A stretch of 43,466 nucleotides of DNA from an uncultured Methylococcaceae bacterium (GCA_903863905.1 CAIPDT010000036.1:1-43466), one strand, 5' to 3'; counted from the stretch's first letter, positions 17,206 through 26,796 are shown. Notes: a model not told the origin generated them from the letters alone. A program made the numbers and translations.

Positions 17206-18455
17206 TTTTTGTCTGTAACGATGTAAGCACTATTCCACGGTGCGATTTTGATTAAGAGTAACATTCCCGGCACTGCACATATAAAACACACTAAAAAGAA
17301 CATTTGCCAGCCAAAATAATCCACTAAATACCCGGTGATTGAGTTGGCAAATGTTCGTGGAATGGCTGCCAGACTGGTAAACAAAGCAAATTGAGTGGCC
17401 GTGTACAAGGGATGGGTGGTGTGTGCAATAAAGGCTACAAAAGCCGCCGTGCCTAGACCCACGCCCAACGCTTCTATACTGATGGCAATCGCTAAGCCTG
17501 GCAAGCTGTGACCTAATACGGCTAACTCATAGAAGCCGAGTATCGCCAGCATCTGTATTAAGCCAAAAAGCCATAACGCCCGATTGATACCTAATTTAAT
17601 CATCCATATTCCACCGAGTAATCCACCTATCACACTCGGCCACAAGCCCGCATTTTTTGCGACGAGGCCAATTTCTGTTTTACTAAAGCCTAAATCAAGA
17701 TAAAAAGGGGTCGCAAGGGCTGTCGCCATGCTATCACCTAATTTATATAGAAAAATAAATGCCAAGATAAACAGCGCTGATTTTAAACCGTTACGATTAA
17801 TAAACTCTTGAAAAGGTTCTGTGACGGCCGCTCTTAATGTTTTGGGTGTGCCTTGTATTAGTTGAGGTTCGCTGACACAGAGTGTCATTGCAATACCGGG
17901 CAACATAAATAAGGCGGTTACGATAAAGACCTGATGCCACGGTAAATGATCCGCTAAGATCAGGGATAAAGAACCGGGTATGAGCCCTGCAATTTTATAC
18001 GCATTGACATGAATAGAATTACCTAGGCCTAGTTCTGTGTCTAACAGAAGTTCTCGCCGATAAGCATCTAACACAATATCTTGAGAGGCACTAAAAAAAG
18101 CCACGACACTGGCTAAGGCAGCAATCGTTAATAAATCAAGGGTTGGATGTAAAAAGCCAAAGGTAGGAATGGTTAGCAGTAAGGCTATTTGTGAAAGAAT
18201 CAACCAACCTCGACGACGACCGAGAGGTAGTGTATATCGATCAAATATTGGGGCCCAGAGAAACTTCCAGGTAAAGGGCAATTGAATAAGGGCGAACAAC
18301 CCAATGGCTTTTAGATCAACGTTATTGGATCGTAACCAAGCGGGTAGAAGAGCAATGAGAATATAAAGCGGTAAACCTGAACTAAAGCCCGTTAAAATAC
18401 AAATAAGCATGCGTTTATTGAATAAGACTTGCTTAATATTTGTATTTTCTTTCAC
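17202..18455 (-). CDS. ampG: AmpG-family muropeptide transporter
   Basis: This 417-aa major-facilitator protein has twelve likely helices and AmpG hallmarks. Examples are GFSSGLPLYI (about residues 18-27), the KFLWAPIFDRY loop, and LGRRRGWLILSQ. AmpG imports 1,6-anhydro-muropeptides from the periplasm for peptidoglycan recycling. Length fits the compact AmpG form (about 410-490 aa). It is transcribed alone, separated from nhaD by a terminator hairpin, and overlaps the last 4 nt of the convergent esterase gene. The remaining recycling genes are not in the window. Confidence 0.9.
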   Translation of the reverse strand: MKENTNIKQVLFNKRMLICILTGFSSGLPLYILIALLPAWLRSNNVDLKAIGLFALIQLPFTWKFLWAPIFDRYTLPLGRRRGWLILSQIALLLTIPTFGFLHPTLDLLTIAALASVVAFFSASQDIVLDAYRRELLLDTELGLGNSIHVNAYKIAGLIPGSLSLILADHLPWHQVFIVTALFMLPGIAMTLCVSEPQLIQGTPKTLRAAVTEPFQEFINRNGLKSALFILAFIFLYKLGDSMATALATPFYLDLGFSKTEIGLVAKNAGLWPSVIGGLLGGIWMIKLGINRALWLFGLIQMLAILGFYELAVLGHSLPGLAIAISIEALGVGLGTAAFVAFIAHTTHPLYTATQFALFTSLAAIPRTFANSITGYLVDYFGWQMFFLVCFICAVPGMLLLIKIAPWNSAYIVTDKN

Positions 18456-18494
18456 GGTTACCTTTTAAAAAGAATCCTTTAGCAACTAACAAAT

Positions 18495-18519
18495 GGCGTC
18501 GCACAACCTGTGCGACGCC
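18495..18519 (-). terminator. Intrinsic terminator of nhaD
   Basis: A perfect 11-bp stem (GGCGTCGCACA / TGTGCGACGCC) with a 3-nt loop lies 15 nt past the nhaD stop. Read on the minus strand it is followed by ATTTGTTA, a modest U-rich tail. It separates nhaD from ampG. Confidence 0.75.
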
Positions 18520-18534
18520 TTAGCTACGATTTAA

Positions 18535-19893
18535 TTAGCCGTTAATCAAGTAATGTACAAAAATACTTGCTGCATAACCCGCTGCGATAGCAGGTGTCCA
18601 TTTTAAGTGACTAAAGAAAGTGTATTTATGGTTCGATTGACCCATTAAAGCAACACCTGCTGCAGAACCGACTGATAATAAAGATCCACCTACGCCAGCA
18701 GTCAAGGTGACTAATAACCATTGGTATAAATCCATATCCAGATTCATGTTCAATACCGCAAACATCACAGGAATGTTATCAACGATAGCCGAAATAACAC
18801 CCACTAAAATGTTAGCTGTTGTTGCGCCTAGACCGTCATACATGGCGCCTGATAATAATTCAAGGTAACCGATGTAACCTAAACCACCTACTGCAAAAAC
18901 AACACCGAAGAAGAATAATAAAGTGTCCCATTCTGCTTCTTTAACTTTGTTAAAGATATCAAAACCAGCTTCACCTTCTTCACGATGATTCTTTTTAAGA
19001 TAAAAACCGTACAACATTAATACAGAAAGACCGACCATCATACCCATGAAAGGTGGTAAATGTAAGCCTTGTTTAAAGCTAACGGCAGTCACGATAGTTA
19101 ATAAGAACAAACCACAGATTTGTAAACCACCATGTTTTAATTGCACGGCTTCTTCATCAGTCACTAAAGGTTGTTCATCTGGTACAGCAAAATACATTAC
19201 CGCCGCTGGAATGGCATAGTTAACAGCTGATGGAATGAATAGTTTGAAGAAATCGAAAAACTCAGCATAACCTGCTTGCCAAACCATTAAAGTAGTGATG
19301 TCGCCGAAAGGACAGAAAGCACCACCCGCATTAGCTGCAACCACTAAGTTAACAAAACCGATGCTAACAAATTTCTCGTTATCAGCACCTACCGCCATAA
19401 CGACCGCACCGACTAATAAGGCAGCAGTTAAATTGTCAGCGACCGCTGATAAAAAGAACGTGATAACACCGGTAATTAAAAACAATTTACGATAGCCAAA
19501 TTGTTTTCTGACCATCCATGAGCGCAATGCTTCAAATACATTACGTTCAGCCATAGAGTTGATAAAAGTCATAGCGACTAATAAAAACAACATTAATTCG
19601 GCATATTCTTTCAAGTTGTATTCAAATGCTTCATGCAAATCTTCAACTGAAACGCCTTTTTGAGATGCCAAAATGGCAGCGTGTGCCCAAATAATACCAG
19701 CCGCAAGAATCACTGGTTTAGATTTACGCATGTGCGTAAACTCTTCGGTCATTACAAAACCATACGCAATTAAGAAGATTAGAACGGTATAAATGCCTCG
19801 TTCAGTCCCCGTCAACCCTAGGCTTTCGAAGCCACTTGCCATTGCCACTTGCGGCATCAGCAACACCGATAACAAAATCAATAAAAATCGCAC
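18535..19893 (-). CDS. nhaD: Na+/H+ antiporter NhaD
   Basis: This 452-aa member of the ion-transporter superfamily has about 12 hydrophobic segments and NhaD-typical blocks. These include MTFINSMAERNVFEALRSW, FFLSAVADNLTAALLVGAVVMAVG and NAGGAFCPFGDITTLMVWQAG. A C-terminal VDNIPVMFAVL motif lies opposite. The paired DN motifs in the discontinuous helices are the expected cation site. NhaD exchanges Na+ (and Li+) for H+ at alkaline pH, common in marine and haloalkaliphilic proteobacteria. The N terminus looks like a signal peptide ending in AMAS. It is followed by a terminator and is transcribed alone. Confidence 0.92.
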   Translation of the reverse strand: MRFLLILLSVLLMPQVAMASGFESLGLTGTERGIYTVLIFLIAYGFVMTEEFTHMRKSKPVILAAGIIWAHAAILASQKGVSVEDLHEAFEYNLKEYAELMLFLLVAMTFINSMAERNVFEALRSWMVRKQFGYRKLFLITGVITFFLSAVADNLTAALLVGAVVMAVGADNEKFVSIGFVNLVVAANAGGAFCPFGDITTLMVWQAGYAEFFDFFKLFIPSAVNYAIPAAVMYFAVPDEQPLVTDEEAVQLKHGGLQICGLFLLTIVTAVSFKQGLHLPPFMGMMVGLSVLMLYGFYLKKNHREEGEAGFDIFNKVKEAEWDTLLFFFGVVFAVGGLGYIGYLELLSGAMYDGLGATTANILVGVISAIVDNIPVMFAVLNMNLDMDLYQWLLVTLTAGVGGSLLSVGSAAGVALMGQSNHKYTFFSHLKWTPAIAAGYAASIFVHYLING

Positions 19894-20028
19894 AAAAATA
19901 TCCCCCTACTTAGATCTATAGTTATTAAATACAATAAATTTTAACTGTTTATAATATCATCTACTAATTTATTTTGTCATTTTATCAATGTTGCCCTAAA
20001 ACACTGATAGTACAGAGAGGTAATAAAG

Positions 20029-20088
20029 ATGACTTTTATTTTAATTGTGCATAATATATACTCGATTAAATTTACAGTATTTTACTAG
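20029..20088 (+). other. Possible 19-codon leader ORF before sulfite reductase
   Basis: An ATG at 20029 follows a strong AGAGAGG ribosome site (20014-20020) and opens 19 codons, ending at TAG 31 nt before the cysI start. By contrast the cysI start at 20120 has no visible Shine-Dalgarno. This could be a leader peptide that delivers ribosomes to cysI, or chance. The peptide is hydrophobic and has no run of one regulatory amino acid. Confidence 0.25.
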
Positions 20089-20119
20089 GTCTTACGACAA
20101 AACCATTTATTGCTTATAT

Positions 20120-21772
20120 ATGTATCAGTATACCGAAAACGATCAAAAACTTGTTGATGAACGGGTGGCCCAATTTAAGCGGCAAACCGAACAATATTTA
20201 AAAGGTGAATTGACTGAGGATCAGTTCCGTGCACTTCGTTTAAGAAACGGAGTTTATGTACAAACTCACGCTCCTTTGTTGCGGGTTGCAGGCCCTTATG
20301 GTTTGCTTAATTCAAAACAAGTTAGAAAACTTGCGCATATCGCCCGTGAATATGACAAAAACTATTGTCATATTACCACACGTCAAAATATCCAATTCAA
20401 TTGGCCTAAGATAGAAAAGGTTCCAGAAATCTTAGCTGAATTAGCCAGTGTTCAAATGCATGCCATTCAAACGAGTGGTAACTGTATGAGAAATACCACC
20501 TCTGATCATTTAGCAGGTGTGTGTATTGATGAGATTGAAGATCCGCGTCCCTATTGTGAAATTATTCGTCAGTGGACCACGTTACATCCTGAATTTGATT
20601 ATTTACCTCGTAAGTTTAAGATTGCAGTCAGCGGTGCTTTACATGATCGTGCTGCCACACAGTTTCATGATATCGGTTTACATTTAGTTAAGAATGACAG
20701 TGGTGAAGTTGGCTTTAGAGTAATTGTAGGCGGTGGCTTAGGTAGAACCCCTATTATTGGACAAGTGATTAAACCTTTCCTTGAAAAGAAACATATCCTG
20801 TCTTATCTTGAAGCTATTTTACGTATCTATAATCTTTTTGGTCGTCGTGACAATAAGTATAAAGCACGTATCAAAATCTTAGTGAAAGAATCTGGCTTGG
20901 CTAAATTCTCTGCAATGGTAGAGAAAGAATGGGCCTTATTAAGAGACGCTAATGAGCTGAGTGCAGAACGTATCGATGCCATGAGAGCAGAGTTTGCACC
21001 GCCTACGTATGAAACTGAGGCTATTGATAATGGTGAGTTTGAGCAGCACTTATCCACTGACAAAGCATTTGCTACTTGGATTAAATACAATACCGCCGAT
21101 CATAAAGTACCGGGCTATAAAGCCGCCTTTATTTCTTTAAAGGCCCCCGCTTCTCCTCCAGGTGATATCACCGATGTTCAGTTAGATGTGGTTGCTGATC
21201 TTGCTGATCAATTTAGTTTTGGTGAAGTTCGAGCCACACATCGTCAAAATTTAATTTTGGCTGATGTTAAAGAAACCGATTTGTTTAGCTTGTGGCAACA
21301 ATTGGATGCTTTGAAACTTGCAACACCTAATATAGGAACTGCAACAGATATGATTTGCTGTCCCGGCTTAGATTTTTGTTCGTTAGCTAATGCAGGCTCT
21401 ATTGGTGTAGCTAAAGAAATTAACGAAGCGTTGGATGATGTAGATTATATTCATGACATTGGTGATTTAAAAATCAATATGTCAGGCTGCATGAATGGTT
21501 GTGCGCATCAAAGCGTAGGTCATATTGGCATTTTAGGTGTTGATAAGAAAGGCGTTGAATGGTATCAGATAACCTTAGGGGGTTCATCTGAAAATAATGC
21601 CGCTATTGGAGAGCGTTTAGGACCTGCAGTAGCCAAAGATAAAATTACTCAAGCGATTGTTGATATTTTAGATGTCTATGTAAAGATTCGTTTAGAAGAC
21701 GAAGCCTTTTTGACTACGGTAAATCGTGTGGGCATTAAACCATTTAAAGAGCAAGTGTATGCAATTAGTTAA
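20120..21772 (+). CDS. cysI: Sulfite reductase hemoprotein (CysI-type)
   Basis: This 550-aa siroheme and 4Fe-4S enzyme reduces sulfite to sulfide in assimilation. It contains the N-terminal ferredoxin-like half with the HITTRQNIQFNW block, and the cluster cysteines in CCPGLDFCSLANAGS (about residues 413-427) and NMSGCMNGCAHQ (about 453-464). These supply the Cx5C...Cx3C ligands. There is no CysJ flavoprotein beside it. As in pseudomonads, the partner is a DUF934 gene overlapping its 3' end, and electrons probably come from ferredoxin or an unlinked reductase. I start at ATG 20120 (MYQYTENDQ); the frame's 25-residue extension is not family-like. A nitrite reductase reading is possible but the DUF934 context favours sulfite. 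Confidence 0.88.
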   Translation: MYQYTENDQKLVDERVAQFKRQTEQYLKGELTEDQFRALRLRNGVYVQTHAPLLRVAGPYGLLNSKQVRKLAHIAREYDKNYCHITTRQNIQFNWPKIEKVPEILAELASVQMHAIQTSGNCMRNTTSDHLAGVCIDEIEDPRPYCEIIRQWTTLHPEFDYLPRKFKIAVSGALHDRAATQFHDIGLHLVKNDSGEVGFRVIVGGGLGRTPIIGQVIKPFLEKKHILSYLEAILRIYNLFGRRDNKYKARIKILVKESGLAKFSAMVEKEWALLRDANELSAERIDAMRAEFAPPTYETEAIDNGEFEQHLSTDKAFATWIKYNTADHKVPGYKAAFISLKAPASPPGDITDVQLDVVADLADQFSFGEVRATHRQNLILADVKETDLFSLWQQLDALKLATPNIGTATDMICCPGLDFCSLANAGSIGVAKEINEALDDVDYIHDIGDLKINMSGCMNGCAHQSVGHIGILGVDKKGVEWYQITLGGSSENNAAIGERLGPAVAKDKITQAIVDILDVYVKIRLEDEAFLTTVNRVGIKPFKEQVYAIS

Positions 21773-22211
21773 AGACAAAGAAATCATCAATAATACGTGG
21801 CGCTTTGTGTCAGACGAAGAGACTTTAGGGGCGGGTGATATCACTGTCACCCTGCAACGTTGGAAAAATGATCAACATAATTTATTAGCTCATCAAGGCA
21901 AAGTCGGCTTGAGACTTTCTGCGGCTGATGTCGTTGATGATATTGCCGGTGATCTAAAAAACATTCATTTAGTTGAATTAGATTTTGCTGATTTTGCGGA
22001 TGGTCGGTTGTTTTCTCATGCGTGGTTACTGAGAAGTCGTTTTGATTATTTAGAAGAAATCAGAGCGATTGGTCATTATTTATTAGATCAAGTGTTTTAT
22101 CTGTCTCGTGTGGGTGTGAATGCTTTTTCAACTGAGAAAGCGACTGATTTAACACAAGTGTTAACTAACTTGAATGACTTTACCGTTCAGTATCAACGAT
22201 CGGTAAACTAA
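21759..22211 (+). CDS. DUF934 protein paired with sulfite reductase
   Basis: This 150-aa protein matches the DUF934 family, typically found directly after CysI-type sulfite reductases in proteobacteria and needed for their function. Family-like blocks are IHLVELDFADFADGRLFSHAWLLRSR, EIRAIGHYLLDQVFYLSRVGVNAF. The start at 21759 overlaps the cysI end by 14 nt, so expression is coupled. No cofactor motif is visible, consistent with a maturation or electron-relay accessory role. The precise activity is not established. Confidence 0.85.
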   Translation: MQLVKDKEIINNTWRFVSDEETLGAGDITVTLQRWKNDQHNLLAHQGKVGLRLSAADVVDDIAGDLKNIHLVELDFADFADGRLFSHAWLLRSRFDYLEEIRAIGHYLLDQVFYLSRVGVNAFSTEKATDLTQVLTNLNDFTVQYQRSVN

Positions 22212-22308
22212 CCCAATAATCAAGCTTATTTCTATCAAACAGGGTGTCTTTATGACTTAAAGATACTCTGTTATCTTCGCTGTTTTTAGAGCATTTACTT
22301 GGAACCTC

Positions 22309-24054
22309 ATGTATTACCAAGGCATAAAAAGAACAATCGTACAGCGTCCACTTAAAAAGAAAAGCGCCCGACTGGGTAATATTCATCCTCTGTTAGAGCG
22401 TTTTTTTCTAGCTCGTGGCATTACCTCAGAATTAGAACTCGATAGAACACTTTCAAAGTTACCGTCTCCTTGGTTATTATCCGGTATGGAAGCGATGGTC
22501 GGTCATTTAATTACGGCCATTAAAGAGCAACAAAGAATCACAATTGTGGCTGACTTTGATGCCGATGGGGCTACCAGTTGTGCAGTGGCCATTAAAGGCT
22601 TACAGTTACTTGGGGCAGGGGCCGTGTCTTTTATTGTCCCTAATCGCTTTGAATACGGTTATGGTTTAACCCCTGAAATTGTTGAGCTGGTAAAGCAACA
22701 ATCTCCAGATGTTATTATCACGGTCGATAATGGTATTTCTAGTATTGAAGGTGTTAAAGCCGCGCTTGATTTGGGTATTAAGGTTTTAGTGACCGATCAT
22801 CATTTACCCGGGTTTGAGTTGCCCGAGGCCCATGCTATTGTTAATCCTAATTTAGTCAATGACGTATTTCCGTGCAAATCTATTGCTGGAGTCGGAGTCA
22901 TATTCTATGTCTTACTAGCTTTAAGAAGTCGGTTAAGAGAATTAAAGTGGTTTGAAGCTCAACAAAAACCTGAACCCAATTTAGCACAATTATTAGATTA
23001 CGTCGCTTTAGGCACAGTAGCTGATGTAGTGGCTCTTGAACACGTTAACCGAATCTTAGTGCATCAAGGTTTGTTAAGAATACGCACAGGGCGGGGACAC
23101 CCAGGCTTAAATGCTCTGATTGACGTAGCAGGCAAACAAGTCGGTAGTATCGTCGCTTCTGATTTGGGTTTTTCAGTCGCACCTAGACTCAATGCAGCCG
23201 GACGAATGGATGATATGTCTTTGGGCATTCAATGCTTATTGACTGATGATTCCGGTACTGCAAAAGTCATTGCGTTGCAACTGGATGCTTTAAATAATGA
23301 ACGTCGTGAAGTAGAAACATCGATGAAGCATGAAGCAATGGCTTTGCTAAGTGAGATGAAGGCCTTAGATAAGCATCATTTACCTGCAGGCGTGTGTTTG
23401 TTTGATGAGGGTTGGCACCAAGGTGTCATTGGTATTTTAGCTTCTCGAATTAAAGATCAAATTCATCGTCCCGTGATTGCCTTTGCTCCGGCCGGAAAAG
23501 ACTTAATAAAAGGCTCTGCCCGGTCTATTCCTGGCATTCATATACGTGATGTATTAAGTGATATTGCCGTTGTACATCCTAAATTACTCTCTAAATTTGG
23601 CGGTCATGCAATGGCGGCTGGTTTAAGTTTAAACATGCATGATTATCCACCTTTTGCTTTAGCTTTTGATGAAGTCGTTTCAAAACGGTTAGCTGATGTC
23701 GATCTAGAACAAAAAATACTGACTGATGGTGAGTTAACAGAAGCAGAAATAACGCTTGAGATGGCGGATTTGATTCAAAATGCGGCGACTTGGGGACAAG
23801 AGTTTCCTGAGCCGATTTTTGAAGGTGTGTTTAATGTCGTTCAAGCTCGTATTGTTGGGCAGCATCATCTTAAATTAATTCTTAAACAACAGGAGGGGCA
23901 GGCATTAATTGATGCGATCGCTTTTTTTGTGGATAAACCTGAGCAATGGTTAGGGATAAGGCAAATAAGGGCGGCTTATAAGCTTGATATTAATGAATTT
24001 AGAGGTGTAAAGAGCGTACAACTGATCTTACAATACCTAGAGAAAATTCAGTAG
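22309..24054 (+). CDS. recJ: Single-strand-specific 5'-3' exonuclease RecJ
   Basis: This 581-aa DHH-superfamily exonuclease degrades 5' single-stranded tails in RecF recombination and mismatch repair. The metal-binding motifs are visible in order: VADFDADGATSCAVA (near residue 80), TVDNGISS, VTDHHLPG (DHH near 160) and LGTVADVV. The DHHA1 block GGHAMAAGLS and an OB-like C-terminal domain follow. The length is the usual 570-580 aa. It is preceded by a GGAA ribosome site and transcribed on its own toward a shared hairpin terminator. Confidence 0.94.
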   Translation: MYYQGIKRTIVQRPLKKKSARLGNIHPLLERFFLARGITSELELDRTLSKLPSPWLLSGMEAMVGHLITAIKEQQRITIVADFDADGATSCAVAIKGLQLLGAGAVSFIVPNRFEYGYGLTPEIVELVKQQSPDVIITVDNGISSIEGVKAALDLGIKVLVTDHHLPGFELPEAHAIVNPNLVNDVFPCKSIAGVGVIFYVLLALRSRLRELKWFEAQQKPEPNLAQLLDYVALGTVADVVALEHVNRILVHQGLLRIRTGRGHPGLNALIDVAGKQVGSIVASDLGFSVAPRLNAAGRMDDMSLGIQCLLTDDSGTAKVIALQLDALNNERREVETSMKHEAMALLSEMKALDKHHLPAGVCLFDEGWHQGVIGILASRIKDQIHRPVIAFAPAGKDLIKGSARSIPGIHIRDVLSDIAVVHPKLLSKFGGHAMAAGLSLNMHDYPPFALAFDEVVSKRLADVDLEQKILTDGELTEAEITLEMADLIQNAATWGQEFPEPIFEGVFNVVQARIVGQHHLKLILKQQEGQALIDAIAFFVDKPEQWLGIRQIRAAYKLDINEFRGVKSVQLILQYLEKIQ

Positions 24055-24089
24055 TCGTCAACGTAAAACGGTAAAAACTGGACAGGTTA

Positions 24090-24114
24090 GAAAGGGCAAT
24101 ATCATTGCCCTTTC
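24090..24114. terminator. Bidirectional hairpin between recJ and parvulin gene
   Basis: GAAAGGGCAAT and ATTGCCCTTTC form an 11-bp perfect stem with a 3-nt loop. It lies between the convergent recJ and parvulin genes. The flanks are AT-rich but lack a long U run on either strand, so efficiency is uncertain. Confidence 0.65.
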
Positions 24115-24133
24115 CATATAACCTAAGTAAAGA

Positions 24134-25153
24134 TTATTTTTTAGCGGGTGCAACTTCTTTTTTGGCGTCAGGTGCTTTTTCTTCAACGACTTCTTCAACA
24201 ATCGTTTCTTTGGCTACCGTTTTACCTGAAGCATCTTTAACTTCTTCTTCAATGACCACTTCTTCAGCCACTGGCTGAGCGCCAGCTTCTGCTGGTTTAG
24301 CGGCATCAGTTGCTGCCTTAGCAGGCTCATCTATTAAAGGCACTAAAATTTCAACCTTAGCTTGTTTACGTAAAGATTCAACCATTGTTTGAACTTTTTT
24401 ACGTTGTAAATAAGGTAGCAATTGTTCTTTAACGGCTTCTAAAGGAGGAGGTGTTTGTGCACGTGAATCTTCTCTTAAGATAATGTGCCAGCCAAATTGA
24501 GTTTGTACAGGTGTTTGTGTGTATTTACCTTTTTCTAATTTAACAACGGCTTCTGAAAAAGGCGCAACCATTTGACCCGCTGCAAACCAACCTAAATCAC
24601 CACCATTTTGTGCATCCTTACCATCTAAAGAATTTTTGTTGGCTAGTTTAATAAAATCACCACCTTTATCTAATTCAGCAATGATTTTCTTAGCTTCATC
24701 TTCAGTTTTAACTAAAATGTGACGTGCTTTGTATTCAGTACCGCTTTCGCCGGCGACTTTACTGTCATATTCTGTTTTAACTTCAGCATCAGTCACTGGA
24801 TTTGCTTTGATAAAGTTTTGAACGTCTGCTTGCGTTAATAAGGTTTTTTTAACGCTATCTAACTGTGCAACAACTTCAGCTGATTTATCTAATTGTTTTT
24901 GTTTTGCATCTTGAACTAATAATTCACGTTGAACTAATTCTTCAATCAATTTCTCTTTTGGAAAAGCTTGACCGTGTCCACGTTCAGAAATTTCTTTTTC
25001 TAAATCAGCTAGTGTTTTTTTAGATATATATTGGCCGTTAACAACGGCAATAGCATCTTCTTTAGAAACAGTCGGTGCTGATGAATCATTATTGCAACAA
25101 GCAGTTAATAATGCAGAACCCGCTACGAGTAGGGGAATAATCATTTTTTTCAT
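24134..25153 (-). CDS. Parvulin-type peptidyl-prolyl isomerase lipoprotein
   Basis: This 339-aa protein starts with a lipoprotein signal (MKKMIIPLLVAGSALLTAC, lipid cysteine C19). A SurA_N-like helical region (about 50-130) is followed by a PpiC parvulin domain (about 140-225: KARHILVKTEDEAKKI, GGDLGWFAAGQMVAPF, FGWHIILRED). It ends in an acidic, Ala/Pro/Lys-rich tail of some 75 residues, which probably extends through the periplasm. Such proteins help fold exported proteins at the membrane. It is the last gene of the yciB-yciI-bolA run, starting one nt after the bolA stop. This linkage is common in gammaproteobacteria. Confidence 0.9.
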   Translation of the reverse strand: MKKMIIPLLVAGSALLTACCNNDSSAPTVSKEDAIAVVNGQYISKKTLADLEKEISERGHGQAFPKEKLIEELVQRELLVQDAKQKQLDKSAEVVAQLDSVKKTLLTQADVQNFIKANPVTDAEVKTEYDSKVAGESGTEYKARHILVKTEDEAKKIIAELDKGGDFIKLANKNSLDGKDAQNGGDLGWFAAGQMVAPFSEAVVKLEKGKYTQTPVQTQFGWHIILREDSRAQTPPPLEAVKEQLLPYLQRKKVQTMVESLRKQAKVEILVPLIDEPAKAATDAAKPAEAGAQPVAEEVVIEEEVKDASGKTVAKETIVEEVVEEKAPDAKKEVAPAKK

Positions 25154-25432
25154 TTATAAACTTCCTTTAGTTTCTTCGGTGGGTGATAGAGCATTAATGC
25201 CTAAGGCATGAATTTGTTGTTTCATTAAATCGCCAAGCGCTTTATAAATTAATTGATGTCTTTGTACTAAAGACTTATCTTCAAAGGCTTCTGAAACGAT
25301 AGTCACATGATAATGACCACCGCCACTTTTAGCACCTGCATGACCTGCATGTGCCGCGCTATTATCTATAATTTCTAATAACTGAGGTTTTAAAGCTTCT
25401 GTTAAATGTTGTTTGATTTGATCAGATATCAT
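25154..25432 (-). CDS. bolA: BolA family protein
   Basis: This 92-aa protein is a BolA/IbaG-type partner of monothiol glutaredoxins in iron-sulfur cluster trafficking. The [31 protein letters not shown] segment carries the family motif and the conserved invariant histidine near RHQ. It has the H-rich stretch [15 protein letters not shown] ahead of it. Its ATG overlaps the yciI stop (ATGA), and it ends one nt before the parvulin gene, so the three genes are one transcript. Which BolA subtype it is cannot be decided by eye. Confidence 0.88.
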   Translation of the reverse strand: MISDQIKQHLTEALKPQLLEIIDNSAAHAGHAGAKSGGGHYHVTIVSEAFEDKSLVQRHQLIYKALGDLMKQQIHALGINALSPTEETKGSL

Positions 25433-25731
25433 TGAGGAAAGACCTTTTTAAATGGTTTAATTAAAACATTGGCATAAACACCTGCATCAACATAAGGGTC
25501 GTTATTAGCCCATTGTTGAGCGTCTTGTAGACTATCAAACTCAGCAACAATAAGGCTGCCGGTAAAACCAGCGTCACCCGGATTTTCGCTATCAATTGCA
25601 GGATGGGGGCCGGCTAGTATTAAACGACCTTCATCTTGTAAAGCTTGCAATCTATTAAGGTGTGCAGGACGCACAGATAACCTTTTATATAGGCTTTCTG
25701 CTATGTCTTCACTGATAATGGCATATAGCAC
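25429..25731 (-). CDS. yciI: YciI-like protein
   Basis: This 100-aa YciI-family protein shows the family pattern: [23 protein letters not shown] (His and Asp-type residues), [29 protein letters not shown] and the terminal IKPFKKVF. The fold is a dimeric ferredoxin-like domain of unknown reaction; it resembles muconolactone isomerase-like enzymes. It starts 4 nt after the yciB stop and overlaps bolA by 4 nt. Function is unknown, and the tight yciB linkage is a conserved arrangement in proteobacteria. Confidence 0.88.
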   Translation of the reverse strand: MLYAIISEDIAESLYKRLSVRPAHLNRLQALQDEGRLILAGPHPAIDSENPGDAGFTGSLIVAEFDSLQDAQQWANNDPYVDAGVYANVLIKPFKKVFPQ

Positions 25732-25734
25732 GAT

Positions 25735-26274
25735 TTATTTTTCCTCTGTGTCCGGTATATATTTATAGATAAGCGACATTTGTACGATCATAAAAACAAT
25801 CATCAAGCCAGGGGCTACAAATGTTTTAAAAGTAACCCAATCATCTGTGTTGTAATTATACATAACATACACATTGATAAAGCCAACTAACATAAAAAAA
25901 CTGGCCCAACTAAAATTCAAACGCGTCCAAATATTAGCCGGTAAGGTTAAATTATTTGACATCATTCTTTCTATAAATGTTTTTTCACCAATAAAGTGAC
26001 TACTTAAAAAGGCTAGACCAAATAACCATTCAATAATTGAAAACTTCCATTTAAGATATTGCTCATCATGTAAGTAAATTGTAGCACCGCCGAACACAAT
26101 GACCAATCCTAAGGTAATAAGTTGCATTGTTTCAACTTTTTTATGCTTAAAAAATGCATAAGCAACTTGTAAAATAGTGGCTACGATAATAATTGCAGTC
26201 GCAACATAGATATCATAAAGCTTGTAAGCGACAAAAAATAAGATAATGGGGATAAACTCAAGCAGTTGTTTCAT
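25735..26274 (-). CDS. yciB: Inner membrane-spanning protein YciB (septation protein A)
   Basis: This 179-aa membrane protein has about five hydrophobic helices and the YciB blocks FIPIILFFVAYKLYDIYVAT, FGGATIYLHDEQYLKWK, NNLTLPANIWTRLNFSWA and FGLAF. It is linked to envelope integrity and cell division in enterobacteria, acting with DcrB-like proteins; the molecular role is unclear. It is the first gene of the yciB-yciI-bolA-parvulin transcript and is divergent from the DUF1244 gene. Length matches the family (about 175-180 aa). Confidence 0.92.
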   Translation of the reverse strand: MKQLLEFIPIILFFVAYKLYDIYVATAIIIVATILQVAYAFFKHKKVETMQLITLGLVIVFGGATIYLHDEQYLKWKFSIIEWLFGLAFLSSHFIGEKTFIERMMSNNLTLPANIWTRLNFSWASFFMLVGFINVYVMYNYNTDDWVTFKTFVAPGLMIVFMIVQMSLIYKYIPDTEEK

Positions 26275-26483
26275 ATTATAATTATTGAAAAGCGGGTAGG
26301 GGGTATATATGCCTAAAGTTCTCCTTTAGATTAGGCAAATCAATACCAAGAATAAATAACAGTTAAAATAAATATTTGCTAATTCCGAACTTAAATTCTT
26401 CCCATTGTAGATTTTTTCATTGCGAATGTACATGCCTGTTATGATGTTTCTTGTTAGAATGTCATTATTTTCGAGGATTTTCA

Positions 26484-26786
26484 ATGAATAGTACGATACA
26501 AACTGAACTTGAAGCCGCCGCTTTTAGACAATTAATTAGTCATTTGCAAAAGCATACTGACGTACAAAATATTGAGTTAATGGTGCTCGCTGATTTTTGC
26601 AGAAACTGTTTGGCTAAATGGTATGCGTCAGCCGCTAAAGAACGTGATGTAGCTATTGATTATGAACAAGCGAGAGAAATTATCTATGGGATGCCTTATG
26701 CAGAATGGAAAGATCAATTTCAAGTAGACGCTACACCTGAACAATTAGAAGCGTATAACAAAAAGCAACAAGCTAAAGCGAACTAA
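26484..26786 (+). CDS. DUF1244 protein
   Basis: This 100-aa protein matches the DUF1244 family, with AFRQLISHLQKHTDVQNIELMVLADFCRNCLAKWY and EIIYGMPYAEWK. The conserved cysteine pair C-R-N-C lies near residues 49-52. It is small and soluble, and its function is unknown. The ATG at 26484 follows a GAGGA at 26473-26477, so I prefer it to the 33-nt upstream extension. A shared hairpin follows at 26797-26821. Confidence 0.82.
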   Translation: MNSTIQTELEAAAFRQLISHLQKHTDVQNIELMVLADFCRNCLAKWYASAAKERDVAIDYEQAREIIYGMPYAEWKDQFQVDATPEQLEAYNKKQQAKAN

Positions 26787-26796
26787 ATAAACACCT

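Noticed and set aside
26484-26786. DUF1244 gene as part of a larger operon
   Set aside because: It is flanked by a divergent promoter region and a hairpin, so it is best read as a single gene.
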